This document shows positions 10,004 to 22,607 of a stretch of DNA of 64,000 bases, one piece after another. Made by a program: the position numbers and the translations under genes. Under the pieces are notes generated by a model, which was not told the origin of the DNA, made no database searches, and saw only the letters and a program-made list of their open reading frames with translations. Source of the stretch: Diphasiastrum complanatum (lineage: Eukaryota; Streptophyta; Lycopodiopsida; Lycopodiales; Lycopodiaceae); the NCBI GenBank assembly GCA_029204225.1, contig CM055112.1, positions 26,798,118-26,862,117 of the forward strand, in the 5' to 3' direction. Every line of letters begins with the position of its first letter. Within the stretch, counting starts at the first letter, position 1.

Positions 10004-12942
10004 TTGGTCCAAGCAGCCTATTCCACTTATTTCGACGAGGTTCATTCTTTCCGGATCACCTCGAAGGATGGCAACTATATCATAATTGACATCTCCCCGG
10101 AGCGTCTACAACACATTGGATTTCCTAACCTGGGCAAGACGATTCATGGCAAGGGTACTAGCTATGATTCCAAATATTTCATGAAGTTCCTGCTACACGA
10201 CAAAAAGACCATCGCACAGACAAATGACGACATTGCCACTAACTAGCTCTATCACAATCCAGATATTGATGACTAGGCCCATGAAGGTCATCCTGCGTCT
10301 TTGATCTCTTGTAGGACCCTAAGCTCCGGGCATCCTCATAAATCCTCATGGCCATGGTCGAAGTCCATGCTGTTAAAATGGATCGCATTCCACCAAGCGA
10401 TCTATTTTTCTTAGCCCTCATAATGTGGATATCTCTTACACATGTTGGTCAACCAACACTTGGGACAACGAACAGTCGCGGTCCTCAAAGAGCTAGAGGA
10501 CATATATCCTAGCACCAGAAAGCGGGCCAGCCCACAAGTGTCAGCCGAACATGCCTCACCTGCACCACCAACGAAGAAGCAGAAGGGTAAGGTAGTTAGC
10601 ACAAACGATGACATCTCCCCTAATATCTTATCCAGTGATGCTGAATCCGGCAGGAGCTTGAAATCCTCTCGGGTCCCAAATGAGGTTTTGTTGCAACAAC
10701 AGGCCCAACTTCAACAGGCCCAACAAAGAAGACAAGGAGTAGCAGCAGCAGGTAGCTCTTTGGATGCAGGAGCTTCTGGCTCAGGTTCATTAGGCATGGT
10801 CCTGCCAAGTCAGATATCTTCAGTTGTTCAAGTATCGTCACCTACTAACACAACTCCCCTTCCACCACTCCTCCCGCCATTTACTGCCACATCAACCTCT
10901 TTGTTCACACTTAACACGGGCTTTGATTCCACTATCCCACGAAAGCCCTCACCTGTACATTCTTCCACCCTACTTGACTTTGCGGTCAATGTAGACAATT
11001 TTGCATTACAATTACTAACACAAACCACATCCACCACTATCACAACTAATCCAGTCCACACTTCTCAATACAAACTCAATCACCTCCATGATCACCTCTT
11101 CTAAAACCTTGATCACCTCCACCTACATCTCCTCCCATATCTCAATCACCTCCACCTACATTTTTGCACAATTCATCTTCTCCTCAGATCTTCTTCCATT
11201 CAACCCCATGCCCTACCCAAACTATACCCGCCCATTGGACCTTGGGAGCAATTACCACCAGCAGCCCAAAAAGCGGTTTGGTTAGTAAACGAGCTCCAGT
11301 ACAACATCTTTGGCATCTTAGAAGGTCAGCACACAATGAGACAATTCGATGATGGAGCCCTTGCAAATCTTCAGAAGGAGAACGCAAGGTTTGAGGCAAA
11401 ATTCAATCAACAGTAGCAGCAATTCCAAGATTTGACTGCACACATCCAACAACAACAGCAGATGCTCCAACAACGTCCAGTACCAACTCTTGCTCAAGGA
11501 TTGACAAAACTTCCATCTCCACACTCTAACGACAAACCTTACTACGGAGAGGGACGACGCCTTGGCGACTGCAATAGCAACACATTTCATTATGAAGGAA
11601 CAACTAGTGCAGGTCAACTTCACCGACTTTGCACCTACAACTATTCTTGAGGGAACTCAAATTCCAGTGTTGGTGTATCAACAGTTGGCACAAAAGTTAA
11701 AGGCCATGATGGGGCAACATACCAAAATGCAGCAATCCTATGCTACCTCTATTGAGGCCCTAAACCAACATATTGCCACCCTGGAAGAAAAGTTAAAGGC
11801 GACCACCCAATTAGCACCTTCCGTCCATGCCGAACATGCCCAGTTTCACCAATCATGGCCTTATTACGATGGATCTGATGGTGGAGATGAGGCAGGTTTC
11901 CAAGGGCCTCCATCAATAAATCAAGGCTCGGCATTTTAAGGACCACAACAAGTATCGGTAGCCCCTCCACCAACCAAACCGCAAGAAACTAGTGGTACTT
12001 CTTCCACTCTTTTGCTTCTAATCCCATCAACACAACTAACTCTCCTTTCATTCAACACCACTTTTCTCCAGAATATCAACGCATTGCTGAATCTAACCCC
12101 TCACCACCTCTCTCTTCTCAACCTGATCCACAAGTGGCACATGCCTTGGCAGTTGAAGCACCTACAATAAGGCACAAGATCATGCCCAATGCGCCTATCA
12201 AGGATTTGCTTACATCTCAAGAGTTTGACAAGAAGTATCAGACTATTAAGGAGCGAGGCGACTACATTCTGCCAAACCTCAACCACAAAACTCATAAGGA
12301 AGCAGTCAAGCTCCTAGATCCACAACCAGTCTGGCGTCATCAGCTATTTTTACAAAACAAAATCTCCATGGCACAATATCTCGAAGCACCCGCCTATATG
12401 CGCACCAATCCATGTTATTATCTGGTAGCGCGGCGAGAACCGTTTCCTGCCACAAAGGTAAAGAATAAGACTTTTTGGTCCACGCTCACAGGTGTGGATA
12501 CCGGCAACCCAACTGATGACATGGTCACAAATTGTCATGTATTCTACCAAAAGCACCATGGCAACCTTGATCACAATGTGCATTATTTTGCAGATAATTG
12601 CGGCCTAGTGGCATTCTCGGCAGAGCTAAAAAGTTATTGGGATTGGGAGCTACCACCAATTGCCATTGATATCAATAAACTTTACAAAATCAAGATGACC
12701 ATATCAACATAGCATGACTTTATTACTGAGCGGCCCTCACTTTGGCGCTTCATGTCAATATGGTAGAGTATGGATTTCTACAGGGTATGCTCCACTGTTA
12801 TAAACACATGCCCTTCCTTAACAAATTACGCTGGCAAATGATGGAAGGCATCAGTAACAAGATTTACCAATTTCGTCTACATGAAGCTCAAAAGATCCAG
12901 GACGAAAAAGCTTCGATTGGTGTGGGACCACCAATCCAATAA
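10004..12942 (+). pseudogene. Unrecognised retroelement-linked coding remnant (extra 3' region)
   Basis: Five plus-strand frames follow each other (10004-10246, 10442-11104, 11562-11939, 12134-12712, 12742-12942) between the integrase remnant and a polypurine tract. I do not recognise the protein. What can be seen: a segment with KRASPQVS and PPTKKQKGK that resembles a basic nuclear-localisation patch; a long Gln-rich part (QQQAQLQQAQQRR; QQQQQML) consistent with a coiled coil; and a C-terminal part with a conserved look (YLEAPAYMRTNPCYYLVARR, FWSTLTGVDTGNPTDD, CHVFYQKHHGN). Stops separate the pieces. Some plant Ty3 lineages carry additional frames between integrase and the 3' LTR, and the position fits that. 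Alternatives are the gag of a second nested element or a captured host gene. Confidence 0.4.
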
Positions 12943-12954
12943 GGAGGGGGATAA
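12942..12954 (+). promoter_or_regulatory. Polypurine tract
   Basis: A purine-rich AAGGAGGGGGATAA sits directly before a TGTTAGG start that looks like an LTR terminus. In LTR retrotransposons this tract primes plus-strand DNA synthesis. Confidence 0.55.
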
Positions 12955-13479
12955 TGTTAGGAATAGAGTAAAACCAATAAAACACCATGGCATGTGTATT
13001 GTAACTCCACGCATGAGTAAATACTAGTTAATAAACTTCTATTATGGCATGTGTTTTGTAAGTCCATGGGTAGAAGCGTAATTAGATAAAACAACTTAGA
13101 CTTAAACTTAAGAACTTAAGATTCAAAGTTTTCTTAAGTTCCAAAGTCAGATATTCCCATGCTATAAGAAGAGAGGCATTTCCCTTGTAAATAACACTTT
13201 GAAATTATGGCAAATTGCTTCTTGTTATTATCTTGCATTTTCATTGTGTTCCAGGGAAGGTGCATAGCTTGAGGAAAGGTGCTCGGGCCTCCTTTTGCCT
13301 CATTTTCATTGGTTTTAATTGTGGCATGTTTCTATTTGCATCTTGGCCTTGGTGCTCCCTTCCTGTTATTTATGTTATTTATTTGAAAGCTTTTGTAGAT
13401 CTTAGAAAGTGGATGACCGATCTACCGCTATACTACGCACGAACCCTAGCCATCGTAGAAGAGTAGAAATACTTCCAAC
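12955..13479 (+). repeat. Probable 3' LTR of the Ty3-like element
   Basis: Begins TGTTAGGAATAG just after the polypurine tract and may end at ...CTTCCAACA near 13479 (TG...CA). It contains a TATA-like GCTATAAGAAG near 13160, as expected for an LTR promoter. No matching 5' copy was found in the window, so the right limit is a guess. Confidence 0.4.
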
Positions 13480-14290
13480 AAAGTTATATCTGATCTCATG
13501 CAAAGAATGACATACATCAAGCTTTCCATCGTGTTTTTGAATGGAACATCTTCCAAAACCTCTTCCAAGGATCAAAGTCTAGGATGTTGAATAAAAAAAA
13601 ACAAAGGGAACAAATGGTGGATCAAACCTACTTAACCATCCTAGATCAATTAAATCTAGCCCCCAAGCTATGGACCAAAGCAAGGATGCAATAGGAGAGA
13701 TGTCAAACTAGTAGCATTTAGCTAGAGAGGCCTACGAGTATACTTATATCCAAGGCTCCAACCCTACTAGGAGTGAACCGTGTACATGAATAGCCTAACT
13801 AGACCACATCATCAACTTACCTATGAGTCACTACTAGTTTCTATAAATCTAGCACCACAAGATTTAGGCCTCTCGACCATTAATTATGATTAAATACCAC
13901 GAGGGCCCCAACCCCTCATAATCGTAATCAATTTATGGGTCAAGATCGGCCTACTAACCTTCTTACGATGTATTAATCCATGATCAATCCAATCATGGAC
14001 ATGACATACTTCCCCTCTTAAACAAGTTACGCCTTCAAAACTTAAAGTTCAAGTTCTTTCTAAGAGTATATCCTTTTTTCCCAAGAGTCTTCATCATCTA
14101 TGTGCTTCCAACAAACCAAGTGCTTGGTAACTGTATGATTATGTAATCATTTAGTTATTGTATCAAAGACCTTATCAGGTTCAAAATGGGTCACACCAGA
14201 TGACTATTCTAATAGCTTTAATAGATTTCAAGAACCAAGGTGATCTCCTTTATATATCTTGTCTTAAGTTAACTTACATAAAAGAAGAAA
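13480..14290. other. Unassigned sequence
   Basis: No gene or clear repeat boundary seen. The stretch lies between the presumed LTR and the 3' end of the minus-strand R2-like element. Confidence 0.3.
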
Positions 14291-14295
14291 CTTCC

Positions 14296-14335
14296 TGTTT
14301 TTATTAATAAAAGATGGGAAAACCCATTAGAGTAC
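14296..14335 (-). other. 3' UTR stem-loop of the R2-like element
   Basis: In the minus sense the sequence contains ATGGGTTTTCCCAT (14314-14327), a perfect 5-bp stem with a TTTT loop. It is followed closely by TTAATAAAAAC. LINE reverse transcriptases of some clades recognise such terminal hairpins. The same layout ends the LINEs at 24.5 and 26.05 kb. Confidence 0.45.
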
Positions 14336-14505
14336 AAAGGAATGCATGTTGAAAGCATAAAGGCCATAAGGCGAATTGAGATACTGTACAAGTATAACAA
14401 AGCAACAATCTCGCAGAGTATCTACATAAAGCCTACTACTTGGTGTAAGTCGCTAGTTAAGATAGTTGGAAGTTTAGGTAGTAGGGGAAGCTGTGAAGCA
14501 GGCGT

Positions 14506-17250
14506 TCATGCAACTACGACACGTTGAAGTATTGCAAGTGCTTGAGTGCGTTGTAAAATCATCGAAACTCGTTGATGATAATAAGCCCTAATGATAGATA
14601 AAGGTGAGGCACCACGACCTTGCAGTTTCGCTGCAAAACCTGCACAAGATGATAGAAAATCATCGAGTTTCTTATGCAGGCACCCAAATGTTTCCAAAGC
14701 AAAAGGGATAAAGCCTTCTCCAGGAGTGCGATGTGAATAATCTCGCTCTTTATCTAGGGCTGCATGAGAAGCAGCGGCACCCTGAGTGGTTGAAGCACGA
14801 CGAAGGAGGTCAGGCCGAAAAGGATCAACAACAACAACATCCCCAAGCATGCAAATCCCCTCGCGCGAAAGAACAAGATCAACTTGACGCCGAGGCGACT
14901 GTGAATCAGACACAGGCAAGATGTGGGTCTGCTCCCGAACAACATGAAAGCCGCACTCATGAGTAATAGATGCCAATACGTCACGAATGGAATCATGAGT
15001 CGCAGTGCACTCTCCACCAGAAAAGCAATGCATGAGATGAGTGCCAATAGGATCAATAGGGTGACCACATGAACATTTTGTCAAACCTGCCAGCACTGGA
15101 TGAGGGAGACCCAACCTAACTCGAAGAGCGGTGAGAAACAACTCTGAAGAAAGGTGCAAGTGTTGAACAACAGGGCGCGCAACAAGCCAAGCACCAGCAC
15201 CCGGGCTTGCACAAGACAAAAGGCAAGCCCGAGTCTCATCGGAAGGTGAATCACTGAGAAGCTGAGTGAAAGCATGTGAGTGGAAGCGCTCCAAAAGATA
15301 CTTCTGAAAATGAGCACGCTGATGGCTAAGCAAAGACTCAAAGGGAGGCAAAGAAGCTCGCATAGGTGGAGGAATGAGATCCTTGGCCGCACGAAGATGT
15401 TGTTGGAAAGGAAGAAAGCATGTTTTCACATGAGCTACTGAATCGAGAAGAATGGGCTCGTTGTCCTACTGAAATCGAGAGATAAGTACAGAGGCAACAA
15501 GGGCCCAACTTCCCATAAAAGCACCTGGAGCAATAGAAGCTGTGCAAGAAAGACCAACACCTCCGGACGAAGCGGGAAGAGAGACTTGTCGCTTAACGAA
15601 CTGACCATTGGAAATACGAAAGGATTCTGAACCCATCAAGCGACCCAAAATATCTGATAAAGTATTATCGAAATCCTGTAGCAAAGCCAAAACATCTGGA
15701 GAGGGAGGAACACACCGTAGAATATAACTTGGCCGTTGAGCGAAGCATTGAGTGAGAATCCCTAGAACAACTTGAGCATTGCCAAGCTTTGGTAGCAAAT
15801 CAGTGTGACGAAGATGCGCACCCAAAGTGTCCCGCAAAGAGGAAGCCACAAAATCCGAAAAACCTACAGGAATACCAAGCGCTCTAAGTATTGAAACCTG
15901 CAGGTAAAGGGAGCTCAGGAAGGAGGCCCTGAGGACACCAAGCAATGCACTTAGAGGGATTGACAGTGAGGCCCAAAGCCAAAAGTTGCTGAGAGAAATG
16001 TAGGAAAGCCGGAAAGACGTCATTACCAGGTCCCACAATATGCGTGTCATCAGCAATAGAGGGAAACAAACAAGAAGGAAAAGCAGCAGAAGAAGCACAC
16101 AATGCCCGAAAGTGCGCCAAAGTGAAAAGAACACCACCCAAGGGATCACCTTGTCTGATACCATCAGCGGACAAGATAACCGAAATATCACCTGAGCGAG
16201 AAGCATGACTGAAATATAGAGGCACATCCATGGAATAAAAAGAGCGAACAAACATTATGAGCTGAGCGAGAGGACCGTGAGCCGCACGAAGTTCTTGGAA
16301 AATGGCCCCTCGGGAAACAGAATTGAAAGCATTTTTAACATCCACTTGAAGGACAACCCAATCTTGTAGGAGCTAGAGCACGAGTTGCACGAGAATACTC
16401 ACCCACTTACCCAAGTAAAACACAGCGACGCAATCGACGATGAATAGGGGGTATAGAAACACCATCCGAAGTCGAATCCCGCTGAGCAGCAATCGCATGA
16501 CAGCGAAGGAAATGCTCTTTTTGCAAATTTTCCCAATCTCCAGACATAAAGCGACGAATCCTGTTGCGAGTTTTCCTATGGCCAGCATCACCACCCCGAG
16601 GAGGCAGAGGCAAACACCAGAGAGGAAAAAGCAAAAAGGCATGCCAAGCTGCAATATCAGAAGGGTTGGAAGCCAGAAGAGACAAAGGTAAGGACAAAGC
16701 TCTCTGGACGTCTAAGCGCAAGGCAAAGGGAATGTGTGCATAAAGACGAGGACGAGAAAAACCCAAGTGAAAAGCGGTCAAAATATCAAGGGAGTGAATC
16801 CTGGTCCAAGCCGAGTCAGGTGGCAAAGTGGGAGCAGGATGAGGTGCAAGGTCGACATTGGTTAATGCGAGTTGTTGACGAAAAGCAGAGCAAGCGTTAT
16901 GATGGCGAGAAAGACCGGCACCTTGCACATAAAGGCGACCACAGCCTGCACATGGAACACGGGGGCGAGAAGAGGAAGAAGGAGAAAGCTGAGAAACTGA
17001 AAGAGAGGAAGAAAGCTAATGGCGAAGATGGGGCAGATAGTATGGCACCACTTGGCTAGAGGAAACAAGCAAGGAATCCGCAACATCACGGTGGGCTTCA
17101 CGACGCGCGCATGAAGGGGAAGCACTAGAAGGATGCTTTGAAGGGGAAGCAGGTCTCTTTTCTCCACGTCGAGCAAGAGGATTGAAATCCGGGAGTTGCA
17201 AAGGATGAGAAGATTCTCGAGGAACCATATTGACAGGTAAAGATCCAGCC
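14506..17250 (-). pseudogene. R2-like non-LTR retrotransposon, decayed
   Basis: Minus-strand order of domains: (1) a C2HC zinc finger, C-x2-C-x12-H-x3-C, encoded about 16957-16900 (CAGCGRLYVQGAGLSRHHNA then C). (2) A linker to about 16407. (3) The reverse transcriptase palm at 16345-15884, with VDVKNAFNSV (motif A), GIRQGDPLG (about 16162-16136) and IADDTHIVG (about 16057, catalytic DD intact). (4) A thumb-like region in another frame, 15895-15466. (5) A C-terminal frame of 307 codons (15429-14506) with a CxC-x9-H-x3-C knuckle (CSCGHPIDPIGTHLMHC). That is followed by RRQVDLVL-x10-GDVVVVDP, a D-x12-D spacing like restriction-enzyme-like endonucleases, and a K-x3-Y (KERDY). This order is that of R2-type elements. 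Only about 60 bp separate the linker from motif A, so the RT fingers (motifs 0-2) are deleted. A stop lies at about 16373, and frames change at about 16350, 15890 and 15440. The element is inactive. Confidence 0.75.
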
Positions 17251-17900
17251 GCTGCCTCCGAAAATTCCAGAAATTAGTGTGAAGCCTCCTTGTTGGCCAA
17301 CAAGACCTTGTTACGAATCTTGTAGGCTTTGCTTTTCAGTAGAATGAGTTTTCAAAGACTTACGCCAGTGACTGGCTGCCCTACAATTTGTCCTGACCTG
17401 TTTTTAGCTCTAACTGTATGCTTGCTTATCCAAATATGAAGAAATCTAGCTGCGATAGGTCGTCCTACTATCGAAAATCAGCTCCTTAATCACCACTATT
17501 GCCACAAAGCCTTCAACTCTTTCTACTCTAGGTTTACAACTTTCCATTCTTTCTTGCAAAGCGGGAAGACCCCAAATTACTATATTCCAACCTCAATCTA
17601 CTGATTTCTAACCCCAGAGTACTGATTCTATCGCAATCTGCTAAAAACTGACCACAAATTACTGATCTCTAACCCCAATATACTAATTCCTGGTCGACAA
17701 CTGCTAACATCACTTGATCGGGTCTGGCCGCTGAAGCAAACTGGGGTTTTCACCCAAAGAGCCTGATATCTTTCTCTATACAGAATGGTGTTTTGTAAAA
17801 TCAAACTGTGCAGGAGGGCGATTCCCTGATGCGAATTAGTCCGCATGTGTCCACTAGTGCGAATAAGTCCGCATGGCTTAGACTCTAGTGAGAGCTCGGG
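17251..17900. other. Probable 5' region of the R2-like element and flank
   Basis: No coding motif. It includes short degenerate repeats in the minus sense (phrases with ctgat...ctaacccca at 17600-17690, and tccgcatg...tccgcatgg at 17840-17874). These could be 5' UTR repeats, but I cannot show a boundary. Confidence 0.3.
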
Positions 17901-17904
17901 TTAG

Positions 17905-18310
17905 ATGTATATGAGTTCCTTCCAGAAGCGGGACAAGCGAAATATCCAATATTTTTTAGAGTTTTACATGGTCCCCTATAACGATCAAGCAACTTGTAAT
18001 GCATGTCAGTACGCATCACTTTCGAATCCTTTGAGATTTGCAAATCCCTTTCTTGAAAATCTTAAGGTGATATTTTTTTATCATGCAAAAATCTAGCTAC
18101 CTTCAAACATTTGATCATTTGAGTTTCTACAAAAACAGGCGATCTAGGCTGATATCCATACAAAAGCATAAATGGGCTATGATTGGTAGTTGATTACATA
18201 CTACTAATGTAGGCAAACTCAATCAAAGGCAAATACTTCTCTGAATTAGATTGCTGTCGAAAACCATATGCTCATAGCATATGTTCCATCATCTGATTAG
18301 TTTTTAATGT
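17905..18310 (-). pseudogene. Ty3-like integrase fragment
   Basis: Minus-strand reading gives EKYLPLIEFAYISS (about 18240-18200), TTNHSPFMLLYGYQPRSPVF (about 18185-18125) and then KVARFLHD (about 18090). This is the usual Ty3 integrase core C-terminus: L-P-x-[AV]-E-F-A-Y-N, then [ST]-P-F-x-x-x-Y-G-x-x-P. A TAA replaces a residue near 18195 and upstream frames are broken. It is unrelated to the plus-strand element at 6.7-13.5 kb. Confidence 0.6.
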
Positions 18311-19140
18311 TTGCTTGATTTTATTCACCCTAAATATAATGGACAAGATTCAATATTGGATGTGGCTTCTTCCACAAGCTAGGCTGGATTGGTTTTGCGA
18401 CTGAAGAGGAGTGTTGTAGCTTGCTTCTTCCTCTTTTCTCAAGCAAGACGATATACTACTAAATTGGTATGTCTTTTTTTACCTTATGATCTTTGTGGTA
18501 CTGCAATGTGATGGATTATGTATGTATAGATAGATCGCCCAACGAACTATTAGCCACGAGCTACTATACATTTATGTAGCATAAGTTTACAATGTTTACA
18601 AGTAGTTTGCTTCTTCATCGTGGCACTATTGGAACATACCTATGCGTGAATACTATAACTTATTTCACATAACTGTTATGATCCTCCTCAATGTTTACAA
18701 GTATTTTGCTTCTTCATTATTGCACTATTTGAACATTTTTGCATGAATAGTATCACTTATTTTCATAGAGTTGTTATGGCTTCCTAGATGTTTACAAATT
18801 ATTGGTTTTTTTTTATGACCATTATGAAGTGGAATTGCCATATGAAAACCATCATCTGTCTCTGAAAAACACAAAAGTCTTATTTTTTAGTTTATGTGCA
18901 TACCGCTTTTTAAGGAGTTTGAAAAATGGGTACTAAGAGCCACATGTGGTCATTAGGTCACTATTATCTTCTCACACGTGTTGAGTTGAGTTGGGGTTCG
19001 CCCACCTAGGTTCAATTCTCTACTATACCATGGGTTGATATTACCAAAAAACATTGTGTCACTACTGGAACATACACCTACACGGGGAAATATCCCTACC
19101 CCCCTATTAATAGGACATATTTCATAGGTGTGTCCTTGAT
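18311..19140. other. Unassigned, locally duplicated sequence
   Basis: No gene seen. A phrase of about 60 bp (atgtttacaagta-ttgcttcttcat, then cactattggaacat...cttatttcacataactgttatg) occurs at about 18590-18680 and again at 18690-18780, so there is an old tandem duplication of roughly 95 bp. Confidence 0.35.
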
Positions 19141-19142
19141 AG

Positions 19143-20267
19143 TCAAAGATTTGGGTTGTTATTAGAGCAGGGCCCCATGGGCTGGAGAACTTGTTTTACA
19201 GGAGTCTGGTCAATATTCAGAATTCGAAAGAGTATTTCCTGCTCATTAAGGCTCCACGAAAAAAATGCCTTTTCAGGTTTTAAACAACAGGAGGAACACG
19301 TTTCAGGTGTGACCGGAGGAGAAGGTGACAAACTCTTCAACCAGACTTCAATTTGCATGCTGCAAGCCCTGCAATGTGCAACGGGCAACATAGCCCGTTT
19401 CCTCTTCCTTTGCATTGGAAGTGCGTAGTGAGTAGGTGCATTGGATGCCTTGCAGACGTCAATGACACCTTTCACTTTGATTCTAGAGGAGCTGTGCACC
19501 ATGAATTTATACGTCCAGCGGGCCATACTCACCAAATGGTGACCTACAACAGTTTTGGTGTTCCCATGATCTCCGTTTTGCTGGTTCAGAGAGGGTGCTC
19601 CTCTCTACCCTTTGAAAGGCTCTAAATCTCAGGAAACTGGATGGAGAGAATTGCGCCTCCGGTTCATCGGCACTTCATGGGGACTTCATGATTGGAATCA
19701 GGGAACGAACATGATGGGTTTTTCCGGTCCATGGGGACCTCCTCTAATGAAGGTTTTGGCCACATGTTGGGTGAATGAGGACAGGCCCTTGGTCCGAAGC
19801 CGGCCTTCAATTCTAAAGCCACCCTTTAAAGCTAAAGCCCTTGCTTTTCCACAAAGCAGCAAATTCAAAAGGGAGAAGAGGAAGTGTTTGATCGATGCAC
19901 ACAAACTGCGAAGAAGAAGAACACCAACGTTTTGTATGCTTTGTTGGGCAACGTGCAAAACAGGCAGAATGTGAAGAGGGATGCCAAAGATCTGTGCTGT
20001 CTCGAGCGAGGCTAGGAGGCGCATGAAGAAGAGGTGGGTGAGGTGGGACAGCAGCCAAGGGCCAGCAGGAGGAGCACATGAATGAGTTGTAGCAGGCAAA
20101 GTGCCAGGAACAGCATAATAATTTGCTGTTTTGCGTACGAGGAAGAGGTGGAGCGGGATGATATGCAGGCCTTGGCTTCGGTATGCGGACCGGTTGTGCG
20201 TTTCTTCACAAACCTCCAATGCCAAGCGCCTTCTTAGTTCTGAATATCCTTGGAATTCAGTTGCCAA
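19143..20267 (-). other. Unidentified open frames, weak coding potential
   Basis: Two minus-strand frames (19143-19535, 130 codons; 19698-20267, 189 codons) and overlapping plus-strand frames occur in a more GC-balanced patch. None shows a motif I recognise. The 189-codon frame has hydrophobic stretches and a Cys/His-containing tail but no clear membrane pattern. It may be a pseudogene or chance. Confidence 0.2.
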
Positions 20268-20269
20268 GA

Positions 20270-21400
20270 CAGGTGCGATTGTCTAAGATTTTTTCGCAAA
20301 CTTTTTACGATCAATGCTGAACTGTATGTTGCCTGTTTGTGGCATAATCCATTTGCAAATATTTTCTTTTGCTTTTGAGAGTAGCCGTTTACAAGGTTTT
20401 CCTTTAGATTCTTTTATAAAAGTTGAAGTTCGAAAACATTTTATTAAGAGAATCTGTAAGACTACCCATTTCCTTTAAAACAAAGGATACCATCAAAAGT
20501 TTTGAAGTACAATGAAAATTCGTACTAGTGTGGAAAAGCTCTCTCCTCACAAATTACCTACCAAGTGAGCCATTTGGGGTCATAATAAAAAATTTACATG
20601 CTCATAAAAATTCTGTAATGTTCGTAAACATTTTGACCAATTTGGTACATCAATTTATCTTACAGAGTGATACCCAAAGTTTTTTTGCAACACATCTTAC
20701 AGTGATGGTGGATAAGTGTGACTAAAATTTGCATCCTTTACATAGGGGATGGCCTTTTCTAGAGAACTTCAACTGTGGTTTGGGTTTTGAAGATTCATCT
20801 CACCCTAACTCGCTTGCTATAACTACTCAAATGACCCTTGACTAGGAATGCACTTAGCCAACACAATTGTTTGTTTCTAAACGTCATCTAAATAGAAAAT
20901 GTTACAGTTTTAAATTATCATTTCAAGAACCTACTAACAGAGTTCAATGCATCGATGGGGGGATAGGGCTTTGCAAAGCATTAGGAATGCGTCCACTTTG
21001 TTATGATCAGGTTTTGGACCATTTTCAACATTGACCTTGCAGATTGAAAGGACATTTTCTCTTGCCCTCTCTATAAGTGGCATTCTCATTCTTATTGTCT
21101 ATGCATGTATAACAAGTAGTGATCTTGTCAACAATATTGTAAGGTACAAAAACATGGAGTGAACTTTAGGTTCTTTTGTCTTGCTAGAAGTTTAAGGGCA
21201 GTCCTGTCGAGTTGGAAAAATTACTCATGTGGACCCATGGTCCTTCTTGGAAAATCAAAGCTTGTCTTGATATCAACATAATCTACCACTCAATTCTAGG
21301 CCCTTGGTAGGTTGTTTCTACAATCCATTAAGCTGTGCATATCAAACAATAGATCTTTTGCTACTTAATTTCGTGAAGTAGAAATACCAACCAACATAGG
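20270..21400. other. No gene recognised
   Basis: AT-rich sequence with only short frames. Nothing I can assign. Confidence 0.3.
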
Positions 21401-21403
21401 AGA

Positions 21404-21809
21404 TGTTGGAATGTAATGCTATTTTAACCCTTTTGTCTAGGTCAAACTTATCAAATGTAAGTGCATATGCCGTGGTGACATGTAAGTGCGAATACATCGT
21501 AACACTTCCTTTTGTATTTTTAGTAAGTAGACCAAGTGGGCCCAAGTGGCTTTGTACTGACAACTCATTACGAATCCCATAAATAAGCTTATATTTTGTG
21601 GAGCCTAGACTTTATATATCTAGGAGCCTCCACACCCAACCCTTGTAATACCCACTTTTTGGAGTCCAACACTTCAGTCAAGGAACTTAAGGTATATTCC
21701 TTTGTATTTGTGCTCTTCATCATTCCAATTAAGTTCTCTCATGCTTTTATAGTTTTAATGTCTTCTATGGTAGTTATGATGCTACATAGCTAGGCCTATA
21801 ATTATGTCA
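21404..21809 (+). repeat. Probable decayed 5' LTR with primer-binding site
   Basis: A TGTTGGAATG start at 21404, a TATA box (CTTTATATATC, about 21610) and, at 21810, TGGTATTAGACC. The last differs at two positions from the plant Copia primer site TGGTATCAGAGC (complement of initiator tRNA-Met). No internal coding region or 3' LTR was found. Confidence 0.4.
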
Positions 21810-21821
21810 TGGTATTAGACC

Positions 21822-22340
21822 TCGTGTTGCTCCTATGAGAGTGTGATTGCCTACAATCACCTTTGTGCATCATCAAGAGAGAGGGAGATAATTTGTTTGT
21901 ATTGGATTCTATTGAAGATAAAGATCTTTTCCTCGCTCATCAAAACTTGAGAGGGCGCATATCTTCTAGGGAGATCAAATTAAGGTGCAATTAGCACAGT
22001 TGGAGAGTACTCATCAACGGAAGGTCAGTGGTCACCATATCAAATTTAGTTGTTTCTGGGCAAAGGTTCTAGAATCTTTGTGGAGCAACGTACTTGAAAG
22101 TAGGGCACACATTTTACTTGGAGATCATAGTGAGGCACCAAGTGGATCTTAGGTAAGGACTAGTAGGGCCATATTGTGTGGCAATTTCAAAGTCGGAAGC
22201 TCTTGTGTATTCATCAAGTAGCATAATACCCTATTAGGTGCAAACTCTAGGTTTTGGAAGCATTTCAATTTTTGAGTTCTCTCGAAGCATTTTTTTGATC
22301 AGCTTCAAGAATCTAGCATGGCTAGTCTTAGTGAGAGTTT
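21822..22340. other. Leader-like sequence after the decayed LTR
   Basis: Follows the primer-like site. No gag motif is readable. It ends at the GC-rich left end of the hAT composite. Confidence 0.3.
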
Positions 22341-22374
22341 ATATTATGGACCAGACATGAGGGTCCGGGCCGGA

Positions 22375-22540
22375 ATGCCCGCGTCCGACGCTTGGACCCG
22401 GACGCGTCCTTTTTTTTATTTTTTTTGGCTGGACGCGTCTAGTGTCCGGACGCGGACGCGTCTAGGGCCCAGAACGCGTCCGGGCCCCGGACGCGTTTTT
22501 TCAAAAAAAAAAAAACAAAAGGACGCGTCCGACGGACTAT
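22375..22540. repeat. GC-rich subterminal repeats (GGACGCGTCC type)
   Basis: Repeated palindromic GGACGCGTCC and related GACGCGTC words are packed into about 160 bp, split by a T-run and an A-run. Such arrays are typical transposase-binding subterminal repeats of hAT elements. Their counterpart lies at 32950-33030. Confidence 0.55.
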
Positions 22541-22548
22541 TCTGCCCG

Positions 22549-22550
<2 letters not shown>

Positions 22551-22607
<57 letters not shown>

